Positions 5,522 to 12,607 of a stretch of DNA of 12,607 nucleotides are shown here, one piece after another. Position numbers and translations under genes: made by a program. The notes beneath the pieces were generated by a model that ran no database searches, was not told the DNA's origin, and saw only the letters and a list, made by a program, of their open reading frames with translations. Position 1 is the first letter of the stretch. Each line of letters begins with the position of its first letter. Source of the DNA: Flammeovirgaceae bacterium (lineage in GTDB: Bacteria; Bacteroidota; Bacteroidia; Cytophagales; Cyclobacteriaceae); assembly GCA_003229495.1 (NCBI GenBank), contig QIEB01000281.1, positions 1 through 12,607 on the forward strand. The letters run 5' to 3'.

Positions 5522-8138
5522 GAAGGAAGGTATTTATCAATCCCATGGTGTAATCAGGGAATACACTTCCAAAAGTTTTGGCCTCTCCGGGTATCCGTCG
5601 ACCGTTGGTAGGATCTATAAGTGGTCTACCTGTGGCCTCGTCTCTTTGGTAGTCAAAACCGAACAATTGGAATTCTTTCCCGGGAACAGCTACCAACTGT
5701 ACACTAGAAAATGCACTGGCAATAACAATTCTTTCGGTACCTTCTATCAATTCATCTACAGTAGACTCTACATGGCTGAAGTTAACAATGGCATTCCAGC
5801 GGAAATCTCCAGCATCGATAATATCAGCATCCAGGGCAATCTCAATACCCTCCTGAGATACCTGCCCTACATTTAAGGTCCTGAAGCCAAATCCTGTAGA
5901 TTCCGGAATAGGGGTTTGCAGAATCTGGTTTTTGTTTTTTGAATTGAAGTAAGCTATATCGAGCCCTACTCTTCCATCCCATAATTGCAGATCCAGACCA
6001 AATTCTATGGTGGTTTGTTCTTCAGGAATCAATTCCTGATTAGGAATGGTGTTGGTCTTGCGAAATCCCAGTCGACCGTCATACGGGAATGACAAATCCA
6101 AACCGTACTGCCCGCTAGCCACTGTTCTAGGTAAGAAAGTAAAGTCCAATAGATAAGGGCCGGCGTCATTACCCACTTGTGCCCAACTGGCCCGAAGTTT
6201 ACCGTATGACAGGAAATTACCACTGATACCAAGTGCATCGGTAAACACCCAAGCTGCGCTAATCGATGGATAGAAATATGAATTGCTCCCCAACGGAAGT
6301 GTAGAAGACCAGTCATTTCTACCGGTCAATGTTAAAGTTAACCAGTCCCGGTATGATAGCACAGCCTCTCCGTATGCTCCAAACAGCTTTTGTTCAGAGA
6401 AGTCTCTATCTGGATTTGACACCAATGAGTTACTAGGAAGGAATAGTTCAGGAATACTTTGATCAGTTGAAGCAATTACTTCCCTTGAGAATACCCGGCG
6501 ATTGAAATTCCACCCACCTAAAATCGACAGGTCTAGGTCATCTGTCAACTTGAGTTGATAGTGTCCTAAGATATCGATGTTCAATTGTCGTCTCTGAATG
6601 ACCGCATTCTCGAAATCTCCAGTAAGCACCTGTCTGGTACCCACCCGATTGGTGATCAACCGTTCATCTACATCAAAATCATATCCCACACGGCTGGTTA
6701 TATTCAAATTCTCTATAGGTGTGAAAGTCAATTCAAAATTACCGAGGAACCTGTCATCCTCCCGATCATTCTTATTTTCATTTTGAATCCAATATGGATT
6801 GTTGTCGTCATTGGTAACGGTGTTGATCTGGTTGCCACTCTCATCAATCCAGGGTAGATAGTCTCTGAAATCAGTGGTGCGAACGAAAAATGCAGGTCCA
6901 ATAATATTTGGATCATTGGCACCTGCTACTCCGGTGCCTTCGGAAACAGTACGTATATACTGTGCTGTAAACCTGGACTTTAATTTGTCACTATGCTTAA
7001 ACCCGGCATTAAAGGAAGCGGTCAACCTGTCTAATTGGGCGCCTGGCAATATACCCGTTTGGTTTAGTGACGTCAGACTCAGTCGATAATCACTCCGTTC
7101 ATCTGCATCGGAAATAGCAAAGTTGTTAATGAGCGTGGTACCGGTTTCATAGAAATCATCCTCGTTGCCGGGAAAAGCCTGTAACGCCACCGGATCATGG
7201 GTGATGGACTTGTTTACCGGTTGACCCACGATACGAGGTCCAAAGTTCTGAGAAGTGGCTGAGGAATCATATTTCATAAAATCTCCACCTGCATATTGGT
7301 TCTGATAATCAGGTGATTTGAATATATTATCAAATCGTACTGAAGAGTTGATTGAAACACTTGGCCCGCCTCCGGGTCCCGCTTTTCCACGTTTTGTGGT
7401 TACCACAATCACACCTGCAGCAGCCCGAGAGCCATACAGTGCAGTTGCCGAAGCACCTTTTAGAACGTTTATAGACTCAACATCATCGGGGTTAATAATA
7501 GCAGCCCCATTGGCAAAGTCACGGTTTCCAGTGATCCTATTGGCGTCCCCTCCCTGATTTTGCTGATTATTGATGGGAACTCCATCAACCACCCATAATG
7601 GATTATTCCTGCCGCTTAGAGAACTCACCCCTCTTACGGTAATTTTAGTGGAACCTCCAAGATTACCGGAACTTTGAGTAATACTTACTCCGGTTACTTT
7701 ACCCTGTAAGGAATTTATTATGTTGGTTTCACGAGCTACCACCAAATCTGCCGCTTTCACACCGGAAATGGCATAACCCAGTTCTCTGGCCTCCCGCTCA
7801 ATACCTATGGCGGTTACCACTACCTCGGACAGCTGCTGCACATCTGCAGCCATCTCCAGATCAATTACGGATTTTGTACCCACTATTCTCTCCTGGCTTA
7901 GGAAACCAATAGAAGAGAACAATAGAACCGCATCCTCGGTTTCCACATCTATTTTGTACATCCCGTCAATGTCGGATACTGTACCAGATGTGGTCCCTTT
8001 CAATACGACGTTAACACCAGGCAGTCCTTCCCCATCATCCTGGGAAACGATCTTTCCTGACACTGTACGTCCTTGTGCCCATGATTCGGTAATCAAAGCT
8101 GAACACAAGATGAAGCAAACTAGTAGATTCTTTTTCAT
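5514..8138 (-). CDS. SusC/RagA-family TonB-linked outer-membrane protein, main part (frameshifted at residue 871)
   Basis: SusC-type proteins import ligands through a 22-strand TonB-dependent barrel. The first 874 residues contain a signal peptide (1-21, cut after SWA), a CarboxypepD_reg-like domain (about 23-100; GRTVSGKIV, GLPGVNVVLKGT), the linker VVVTAIGIEREARELGYAI, a plug domain (about 115-235; GKVTGVSITQ, ITVRGVSSLSG, PLWVVDGVPI, INVLKGASATALYGSRAAAGVIVVTTKRG) and most of the barrel. No STN signalling domain is present, so direct anti-sigma signalling is not expected. After INTF (868-871) the frame reads LLL-stop at 5514. Restoring the frame by removing one 4-bp unit at 5522-5525 gives ...INTFSYKGFML... 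and a normal protein of about 1044 residues. As written it lacks roughly the last six barrel strands. The ATG start precedes a textbook signal peptide. It is the first gene of the operon with susD and the Calx-beta-like lipoprotein. Confidence 0.93.
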   Translation of the reverse strand: MKKNLLVCFILCSALITESWAQGRTVSGKIVSQDDGEGLPGVNVVLKGTTSGTVSDIDGMYKIDVETEDAVLLFSSIGFLSQERIVGTKSVIDLEMAADVQQLSEVVVTAIGIEREARELGYAISGVKAADLVVARETNIINSLQGKVTGVSITQSSGNLGGSTKITVRGVSSLSGRNNPLWVVDGVPINNQQNQGGDANRITGNRDFANGAAIINPDDVESINVLKGASATALYGSRAAAGVIVVTTKRGKAGPGGGPSVSINSSVRFDNIFKSPDYQNQYAGGDFMKYDSSATSQNFGPRIVGQPVNKSITHDPVALQAFPGNEDDFYETGTTLINNFAISDADERSDYRLSLTSLNQTGILPGAQLDRLTASFNAGFKHSDKLKSRFTAQYIRTVSEGTGVAGANDPNIIGPAFFVRTTDFRDYLPWIDESGNQINTVTNDDNNPYWIQNENKNDREDDRFLGNFELTFTPIENLNITSRVGYDFDVDERLITNRVGTRQVLTGDFENAVIQRRQLNIDILGHYQLKLTDDLDLSILGGWNFNRRVFSREVIASTDQSIPELFLPSNSLVSNPDRDFSEQKLFGAYGEAVLSYRDWLTLTLTGRNDWSSTLPLGSNSYFYPSISAAWVFTDALGISGNFLSYGKLRASWAQVGNDAGPYLLDFTFLPRTVASGQYGLDLSFPYDGRLGFRKTNTIPNQELIPEEQTTIEFGLDLQLWDGRVGLDIAYFNSKNKNQILQTPIPESTGFGFRTLNVGQVSQEGIEIALDADIIDAGDFRWNAIVNFSHVESTVDELIEGTERIVIASAFSSVQLVAVPGKEFQLFGFDYQRDEATGRPLIDPTNGRRIPGEAKTFGSVFPDYTMGLINTFLLL
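5522..5529. repeat. 4-bp tandem duplication (GAAG x2) at the susC frameshift
   Basis: On the plus strand GAAG occurs twice in a row (5522-5525, 5526-5529); on the coding strand this is CTTC twice. Dropping one copy rejoins the two SusC frames exactly at the conserved INTF-SYKGF junction. This fits a slipped-strand duplication. Loss of a single base in the same spot would also restore the frame (INTFFSYKGF), so a sequencing or assembly indel is not excluded. Confidence 0.8.
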
Positions 8139-8162
8139 ATAGTATTATTTAGGTTAATTAAT
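8027..8162 (-). repeat. Direct repeat, copy 1: susC start and leader
   Basis: The first ~112 coding bases of susC plus about 20 bp of leader (including TTAATTAACC) recur in the same orientation at 8339-8470, offset by about 312 bp. Across the coding part I count six substitutions and one single-base indel. The repeat covers the signal peptide and the first strand of the CarboxypepD_reg-like domain. Confidence 0.85.
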
Positions 8163-8252
8163 GCATGTCCGTTGAAGTTGACATTGTACAAAAAGTTAAA
8201 TTATAGTAATAGATATTAAGATATTAAGATATTAAGATCTTAATATCTATTA
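8139..8252. other. susC leader region
   Basis: This 114-bp gap between susC and the susC-like remnant is almost entirely A+T. It holds the inverted repeat at 8202-8257 and the TTAATTAACC leader sequence. TAACTTTT on the minus strand, just downstream of the hairpin, is a 7-of-8 match to the Bacteroidota -7 element, but I see no convincing -33 partner, so no promoter is called. Confidence 0.4.
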
Positions 8253-8257
8253 CTATA
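8202..8257. repeat. Perfect 19-bp inverted repeat with internal 8-bp tandem repeats
   Basis: Arms 8202-8220 and 8239-8257 are exact reverse complements around an 18-bp loop. The unit ATATTAAG is repeated three times in tandem (8213-8220, 8221-8228, 8229-8236), and the last copy forms an alternative 22-bp perfect palindrome (8227-8248) centred on AGATCT. Two mutually exclusive hairpins are therefore possible. It sits about 64 bp upstream of the susC ATG. No U tract follows directly on the minus strand (TTTTT comes about 9 nt later), so it is not a standard terminator. It may be an operator, a 5'-UTR structure or a rearrangement scar. Confidence 0.85.
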
Positions 8258-8450
8258 TCTCAAACTTAAAATAATATTTGGTTAAAGTCCATGAAACGCG
8301 ATGAATTATTAACGTATTTTGGAGGCTTAGGAAACCAACCTTCCCATCATCCTGGGAAATGATCCTTCCTGACACCGTACGTCCTTGTGCCAATGATTCG
8401 GTAATCAAAGCTGAACACAAGATGAAGAAAACTAGTAGATTCTTCTTCAT
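8253..8450 (-). pseudogene. Truncated remnant of a second susC 5' end
   Basis: The 65-codon frame begins with a near copy of the susC signal peptide and first domain strand (MKKNLLVFFILCSALITES, then AQGRTVSGRI through DDG). It then jumps to VGFLS, which in susC lies 39 codons further on (SIGFLSQ, residues 76-82). The DNA confirms this: 8324-8338 is identical over 15 bp to 7895-7909 of susC. So it is not just a tail-less copy but carries an in-frame internal deletion of about 117 bp. After GFLS the sequence (LQNTLIIHRV...) has no counterpart in susC and ends inside the inverted repeat. It most likely descends from a tandem duplication or a former neighbouring SusC gene. A short exported peptide could still be made, but no function is evident. 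Confidence 0.82.
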
Positions 8451-8470
8451 AGTGTTATGGTTAATTAATA
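8339..8470 (-). repeat. Direct repeat, copy 2: remnant of susC start and leader
   Basis: This is the partner of 8027-8162, about 94% identical over the coding part. The match extends upstream of the ATG through GGTTAATTAAT, so the 5' leader was copied along with the coding start. Confidence 0.85.
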
Positions 8471-8662
8471 ATTATTTAAGATGAGTTAAATTTAACAGAA
8501 AAGCTATCTATATGAAAAATTACATTGATTATTTACCCTCTTTTGGGGTAATTCTAACGTAATTTGGGGGATATTTTAGGGTGGAAGGGTATTAAGGTGG
8601 TAGGGTGGCAGATTAGTTATGAATTATGAGTGATAAGTGATAATTTTTGAATTCGGCAAGAT
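8451..8662. other. Intergenic stretch with a G-rich low-complexity tract
   Basis: No gene is visible between the susC-like remnant and the Asp-box protein gene. The left part is A+T-rich leader sequence. On the plus strand 8566-8608 carries repeated G runs (GGGGG, then GGG three times among GGTGG units), followed by AGTGATA twice in tandem (8629-8642). A 6-bp stem (8533-8538 with 8546-8551) has no U tract. I see no convincing terminator for the upstream gene here. Confidence 0.5.
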
Positions 8663-11600
8663 CTACTGTAAGATCATTCTGGAGACCCGGGAGCCCAGGT
8701 CCGTGTCCATACGGATCAGGTAAACACCTGAAACGAGAGTCTTGCCATCACGAATCCAAGCAAGTTCGCCAGCACCCTGGTTAAGTAATCCCAGATCATA
8801 AGTATTTACTATCCGGCCATCGATGGTTAAAATTTCTATCCGTGTGGTAGTGGAGGAAGGTAAAAAATATCTGATAGTGGTAGCCTCTGAGACTGGATTA
8901 GGGAAATTGTAAATTGATAGCTGATCATTAAAAGAAGCATCCGGCAAATCAGTGACTAGTTCACTGGGCCAGATCAATCCATCCAAGGTTACAGACCATA
9001 TTCCCCTGCCGTGCGTGGCAAGCACTACCTGGTCATCAACAGCTTTCATATCCCAAATTGACACATTGATAAAGTCGTCCCTTATTGCCCAGGTTATTCC
9101 ATTGTCAGTAGATTCCACTAGTCCAATTTCTGTGCCGGCCCAGATGGTGGAAGGACTGTGGGGTAGTACCAACAGACTAAATACCGGGACATCGGGAAAT
9201 CCGTTGTTACTTTCTGCATTGTTGCCAAAACCTGAAATATCCTCCCAATTATCTCCCCCATCCATGGTACGCAGTATTTTGGGTGCATCTGAGAATGAGA
9301 ACAGTGCAAACGCTGTTTTTCTTTGATTGGGGTGTGTGGCCAGGTTGGTAATATTTCCCAATGACCCACCGGGAAAATTATTAACCAGTGTAAAACTATT
9401 ACCGCTGTCATCGGAATAATGTAGTCTGGCTGCTGAAGTCATGCCGCTTCCTGCCCAAACAATAGTTGGATCGGCCTCTGAGACCGCCACCCGGCTTAGA
9501 TTGTTAAAAGCCCAGCCCGAACTTATAGGTTTCAACTCCCAGGAAGCTCCGAAATCAGGTGATCTCCACACCCCTTGCCGGCCTACTGCATATAGTATAT
9601 TTGGGCTTTTTTTGGAGTTTGCCAGCCATGATATGAATGGTGCATTTTTTTCTCCGACATCTTCAAGGCCAACGGTACCACTGGTCCAGGTGGCACCTCC
9701 ATCTATTGTGCGCCTGAACCCATTGTACTGAGAACTTCCTATCATCTTGTCAGGATCGGTATAGTGCCAGGCTACTTTAAATCCGTCGCCGCCAACCTGG
9801 CGAATATAAGCGGAGTTTGTATTAGCCTCTTGCCCTCCAGGAGACCGATAGGTGCCATTGTCTTGCATTCCCCCGATGAACTCAAAAGCACCAGGTTTCT
9901 TATCGGCACCATAAAACTGGCTGGTATTGTAACCGTTGCCGGCAAATATCCAGTCGCCATCATTCTCCCCGGGACTTGTGTTGGTATTGGAAAAGTAAAC
10001 ACCTCCATCATTGGTCACCACTATTCTGAAAGTTTGTGAAACTTCATTGACCTTCAGAGTGGTAATTTGGTGGTGGTCCGGATGCAATCCTAGATTTGCG
10101 GTATTATCTTCACCAAATGTTTGAAAAAACCGGTTCTTACCATTACTTCCCGGTAGCTGATTGAAGGCATCTGAAATGATCACAGTTTGTTTAAAACGAT
10201 TTATCACAGAGCCATAATTGATGGTTAATTTAGAGTCCGGAAGATTTACCGGATCCCAGGGACCGGCATCTTCCGCCAGCACCGGCCACATAAAGTACAT
10301 CTGTTTAACCTTATGGCCGCCAGCTATGCTAATTGATGGTTCCGGGTTCACCGGATCATAGTCAATGGCATGAGCATAGAAATACTCACGAGTGGTCAAA
10401 AGGCCCGGATCATTATTATCGTCACGAACCTTTAAATTGAACATTCCATCTCTTTCCTGGTCTCTGAAGGAAACCATAAGCTGCTTGTTGTTATCAATAT
10501 CCCAAACTTCAAATGGCACTTCTACATAATCCTGATAAAGGTAGGCCGAATCAGGAACTCCTGCTCCGCCATCGTCGTTGGTACCTGCATCCACAGGAAC
10601 CTGGAATCGATGGGCCATTTGACTGATACCAGGACCAAATCGCCATTCCACTGAAACAAACTCGCTGTCCGGAATATCACCAACAGCCAATTTGCTTTGG
10701 AAAAATACCCCGCTGTCAAAACTTACAAAATCCATGAACACCGAAGTTTGGCCAACATCCACTCCCAATACGGTAGGCTTTCCTGTCCCCATGCCAGCTT
10801 TCATGATGAACTTGAAAAGGTTCACACCTCCCACATAAACAATGTCCTCATCGTAGGGATGAACAACTATAGAATTGTCGTAATTCCCTTGTCCACCAAG
10901 GAAATCCAGATTTTCACCGTTATTCTCTTCCACCACCAAGGACCAGTTTGCACCGGCGTCTTCGGATATATAGAGATCGGATTCGCTTCCTGAAATCGTC
11001 CCTTCTACCGATGCATAAATTCGATTAGAGTTACTGGGAGCAATAGCAATCTCAACGCGGCCATCTGGTATCATACCGGTGCTGGATGAAAACCAGGTGT
11101 CACCCTGGTTGGTTGATTTAAATACCCCTCCGTTATTCAAGGTGGCGTAAAGTACGTTGAAGCTATCCGGTGAGGCTACCAATTGCTGCACCCGACGACT
11201 ACCGGTAAAAACACGGACCCAGCTGGTCCCACCGTCGGTGGATTTTAATATCCCTGAATTAAAAGAAGAGAAATTAGGATCATTACTGGTACAAACCAGC
11301 AAAATATCAGGGTCTGTTGGGTGGACAATAATTCGATTTACATTTTGAAAATCGTTATTAGAGGCGGTAGAAGTCAGCTGAGACCAGGTGAGGCCCCCGT
11401 CCATAGATTTAAATACACCATCTCCTCGTGCACCACTAAGGCCGGCAAATGACTCTCCGGTGCCTACATACATGGTATTGGGGTCCGAAGCGCTGATAAC
11501 CATGGTAGATACTGCTAAACTGGGTAGTTCAGGCGTCAGGTTGGTCCAGGAAGCGCCGGCGTTAGTAGTACTCCACAATCCACCACCAACTGCTCCCGCA

Positions 11601-11995
11601 ATCCAGGAATTCATTGCGGGATCGCTTGGAAGCACCAGCAGCGCTCTGGTTCTGCCAGGCACATTTCCCGGGCCTCTTTCTACGAAATTCAGTGCGTTTC
11701 GACGAGCCTGGGCATATATAAGTCGATTTTTTTGAGCGGCTTTAAGTTGTTCCAGCTTATAATTGGGAGCATACGCGGGCCCCTTACTTCCCGCTCTGGT
11801 GCGAATCATCCAGTGGTACTTGGCAAACTCATCCGGTCGATCGGTTTTCAGCAGTTGCCCCTTGATGTTTTCCAAATGCTGCTCCCACTGAGCCTCTGGA
11901 CCCAAAATGCTTCCGGTGCTATCTTCAGGTTGCTCATGAAGCAAAAGAAATACAGATCCAATAAATAATGCCACTAAAACTAGAATCCTGCTCAT
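8663..11995 (-). CDS. Secreted Asp-box (BNR/sortilin-like) beta-propeller protein with T9SS type A sorting domain
   Basis: The 1110-residue protein has an N-terminal hydrophobic signal (MSRILVLVALFIGSVFLLL), then two blocks of Asp-box motifs of the S/T-x-D/N-x-G-x-x-W type: about 142-150, 196-204, 252-259, 294-301 and 343-351, and later 762-770, 811-819, 859-868, 909-917 and 961-969. This is the signature of VPS10/sortilin- or GH74-like propellers. GGMQDNGTYRSPGG (708-721) and HPDHHQ (638-643) are typical of the Bacteroidota members. A ~230-residue non-repeat insert (about 400-630) includes a beta-rich unit, VEVPFEVWDIDNN...LMVSFRDQERDG. The C-terminus (about 1028-1110: YNFPNPVSEATTIRY, IEILTIDGRIV, LVSGVYLIRM) is a T9SS type A sorting domain, so it should be exported by type IX secretion and surface-attached or released. 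Annotation pipelines often call these glycosyl hydrolases; no catalytic pair can be assigned here, and a binding role is equally possible. The upstream OmpA gene ends 85 bp away. Confidence 0.92.
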   Translation of the reverse strand: MSRILVLVALFIGSVFLLLHEQPEDSTGSILGPEAQWEQHLENIKGQLLKTDRPDEFAKYHWMIRTRAGSKGPAYAPNYKLEQLKAAQKNRLIYAQARRNALNFVERGPGNVPGRTRALLVLPSDPAMNSWIAGAVGGGLWSTTNAGASWTNLTPELPSLAVSTMVISASDPNTMYVGTGESFAGLSGARGDGVFKSMDGGLTWSQLTSTASNNDFQNVNRIIVHPTDPDILLVCTSNDPNFSSFNSGILKSTDGGTSWVRVFTGSRRVQQLVASPDSFNVLYATLNNGGVFKSTNQGDTWFSSSTGMIPDGRVEIAIAPSNSNRIYASVEGTISGSESDLYISEDAGANWSLVVEENNGENLDFLGGQGNYDNSIVVHPYDEDIVYVGGVNLFKFIMKAGMGTGKPTVLGVDVGQTSVFMDFVSFDSGVFFQSKLAVGDIPDSEFVSVEWRFGPGISQMAHRFQVPVDAGTNDDGGAGVPDSAYLYQDYVEVPFEVWDIDNNKQLMVSFRDQERDGMFNLKVRDDNNDPGLLTTREYFYAHAIDYDPVNPEPSISIAGGHKVKQMYFMWPVLAEDAGPWDPVNLPDSKLTINYGSVINRFKQTVIISDAFNQLPGSNGKNRFFQTFGEDNTANLGLHPDHHQITTLKVNEVSQTFRIVVTNDGGVYFSNTNTSPGENDGDWIFAGNGYNTSQFYGADKKPGAFEFIGGMQDNGTYRSPGGQEANTNSAYIRQVGGDGFKVAWHYTDPDKMIGSSQYNGFRRTIDGGATWTSGTVGLEDVGEKNAPFISWLANSKKSPNILYAVGRQGVWRSPDFGASWELKPISSGWAFNNLSRVAVSEADPTIVWAGSGMTSAARLHYSDDSGNSFTLVNNFPGGSLGNITNLATHPNQRKTAFALFSFSDAPKILRTMDGGDNWEDISGFGNNAESNNGFPDVPVFSLLVLPHSPSTIWAGTEIGLVESTDNGITWAIRDDFINVSIWDMKAVDDQVVLATHGRGIWSVTLDGLIWPSELVTDLPDASFNDQLSIYNFPNPVSEATTIRYFLPSSTTTRIEILTIDGRIVNTYDLGLLNQGAGELAWIRDGKTLVSGVYLIRMDTDLGSRVSRMILQ

Positions 11996-12080
11996 TAACT
12001 GCTCTTTAATTCTCCCTGACTCTTTTTATAAAAATTTCTTACTATACCCTAACTGTATGATAACCCTAATAATTCCCTCC

Positions 12081-12607
12081 TTACAAAATCTTGAACTCAA
12101 TTCGCCGATTCAATTGACGGTTTTCCTGAGAGTCGTTTGGCGCCACCGGAACAGTTGAGCCGTACCCTCTGTATCTTAACCGTTTGGCGTTGATCCCTTG
12201 ATCGATCAGAAATTGATGAACAGCTTTGGCCCGATTCAATGATAGTTGCTGATTGTGGGAATCGCTGCCTGAGTTATCGGTATGACCGGCTATTTCAATA
12301 CCAACTGATGGGTTAGTTTGTAAAAACAACACTGTTTTGTTCAGTTCTGTCCTTGACTTTTGCTTGAGTTTATATTCGTCAATGTCGAAGAATATATTGT
12401 TCAAGGTAGCAGTTGTTCCACTTCTTATGGGCTTTAAATATATGTCGATTTGAATTGGTTCCCGGTCCTGGCTTTCCTGATAGTCAAAACGCAGATTTTC
12501 AAAAAGATATCCAGGCTTACTGATGTACAAGGCATATTCTGATCCATCTGTAAGAATTTGCAAATAGTCACCTGTCAATGAATCAGAAGTGACCGTGGAC
12601 TTTAACG
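12081..12607 (-). CDS. OmpA-family peptidoglycan-binding protein, C-terminal part (5' end outside window)
   Basis: The frame is open to the window edge: codons upstream of 12578 read LKSTVTSDS without a stop, and the TTG at 12578 is internal. The first visible part (SDSLTGDYLQILTDGSEYALYISKPGYLFENLRFDY) resembles the carboxypeptidase-regulatory/PEGA-like domain that precedes OmpA in many Bacteroidota proteins. The OmpA C-terminal domain follows: NNIFFDIDEYKLK, the IEIAGHTDNSGS loop with the Asp that binds diaminopimelate, the SLNRAKAVHQFLIDQGI helix, RYRGYGST, and the closing NRQLNRRIEFKI with the conserved Arg. It anchors an outer-membrane or periplasmic protein to peptidoglycan. The same-strand secreted Asp-box gene follows after 85 bp; co-transcription is possible. 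Confidence 0.92.
   Translation of the reverse strand, partial: LKSTVTSDSLTGDYLQILTDGSEYALYISKPGYLFENLRFDYQESQDREPIQIDIYLKPIRSGTTATLNNIFFDIDEYKLKQKSRTELNKTVLFLQTNPSVGIEIAGHTDNSGSDSHNQQLSLNRAKAVHQFLIDQGINAKRLRYRGYGSTVPVAPNDSQENRQLNRRIEFKIL

Noticed and set aside
7318..8142. Open frames on the plus strand antisense to susC (for example 7318-7557, 7807-8142)
   Set aside because: They are frame shadows of a clearly coding gene and show no family features of their own.
8027..8470. A CRISPR array or recombinase-driven shufflon at the repeated region
   Set aside because: There are only two copies, in direct orientation, with one decayed, and no recombinase or cas gene is in the window.
8533..8551. 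Hairpin TTACCC/GGGTAA as terminator of the Asp-box gene
   Set aside because: The stem is only 6 bp and no U tract follows in either direction.
9441..10039. Plus-strand open frames within the Asp-box gene
   Set aside because: Antisense shadows of a repetitive coding sequence; no signal, motif or start context supports them.
12046..12069. Direct repeat ACCCTAA (12046-12052 and 12063-12069) upstream of the Asp-box gene
   Set aside because: Two 7-bp copies 17 bp apart are too short to call an operator without relatives showing conservation.
12075..12083. Strong Shine-Dalgarno-like TAAGGAGGG on the minus strand
   Set aside because: It overlaps the OmpA stop codon and lies about 80 bp from the next ATG at 11995, too far to serve it; no start codon follows at the proper distance.

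Overview
The window comes from a member of the Bacteroidota, most likely a Cytophagales-type marine or soil bacterium. The support is a SusC/SusD outer-membrane uptake pair, a secreted protein with a C-terminal type IX secretion (T9SS) sorting domain, lipoproteins with acidic residues just after the lipid-bearing Cys, an OmpA protein with a Bacteroidota-style N-terminal region, and one promoter-like sequence matching the Bacteroidota -7 consensus TAnnTTTG. I cannot name a genus. Except for the 3' end of clpX, every gene lies on the minus strand.

Layout in plus coordinates. 1-623: 3' end of clpX (+), which converges on lpxB and overlaps it by 23 bp. 601-2911, read right to left: a secreted protein of unknown function, a 6-pyruvoyl-tetrahydropterin synthase/QueD-family enzyme, and lpxB. 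The last two share an ATGA stop/start overlap. 2940-2983: a strong minus-strand intrinsic terminator that ends the next operon. 3005-8138: a susC-susD-lipoprotein operon with 10-11 bp gaps. The third gene encodes a small Calx-beta-like lipoprotein. The SusC gene is split by a frameshift that coincides with a duplicated 4-bp unit (GAAG on the plus strand). 8139-8662: a gene-poor stretch holding an A+T-rich palindrome and a second, truncated copy of the susC 5' end. 8663-11995: an 1110-residue secreted Asp-box (BNR/sortilin-like) beta-propeller protein with a T9SS tail. 12081-12607: the C-terminal part of an OmpA-family cell-wall-binding protein that runs off the window.

The central operon should encode an outer-membrane import complex: a TonB-dependent channel (SusC), a surface substrate-capturing lipoprotein (SusD) and an accessory surface lipoprotein. 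No degradative enzyme, sigma/anti-sigma pair or sensor lies beside it, so its substrate cannot be read from context. As sequenced, the SusC barrel would lose its last segment, so the transporter is probably inactive unless the frameshift is an error or reversible. clpX (protein quality control), lpxB (lipid A synthesis) and the pterin enzyme are housekeeping genes.

I found no clearly new defence, mobile or RNA-based system. The most unusual part is the susC upstream region: a decayed direct duplication of the susC start, a perfect 19-bp inverted repeat with an internal 8-bp tandem repeat, and the separate 4-bp duplication that breaks susC.
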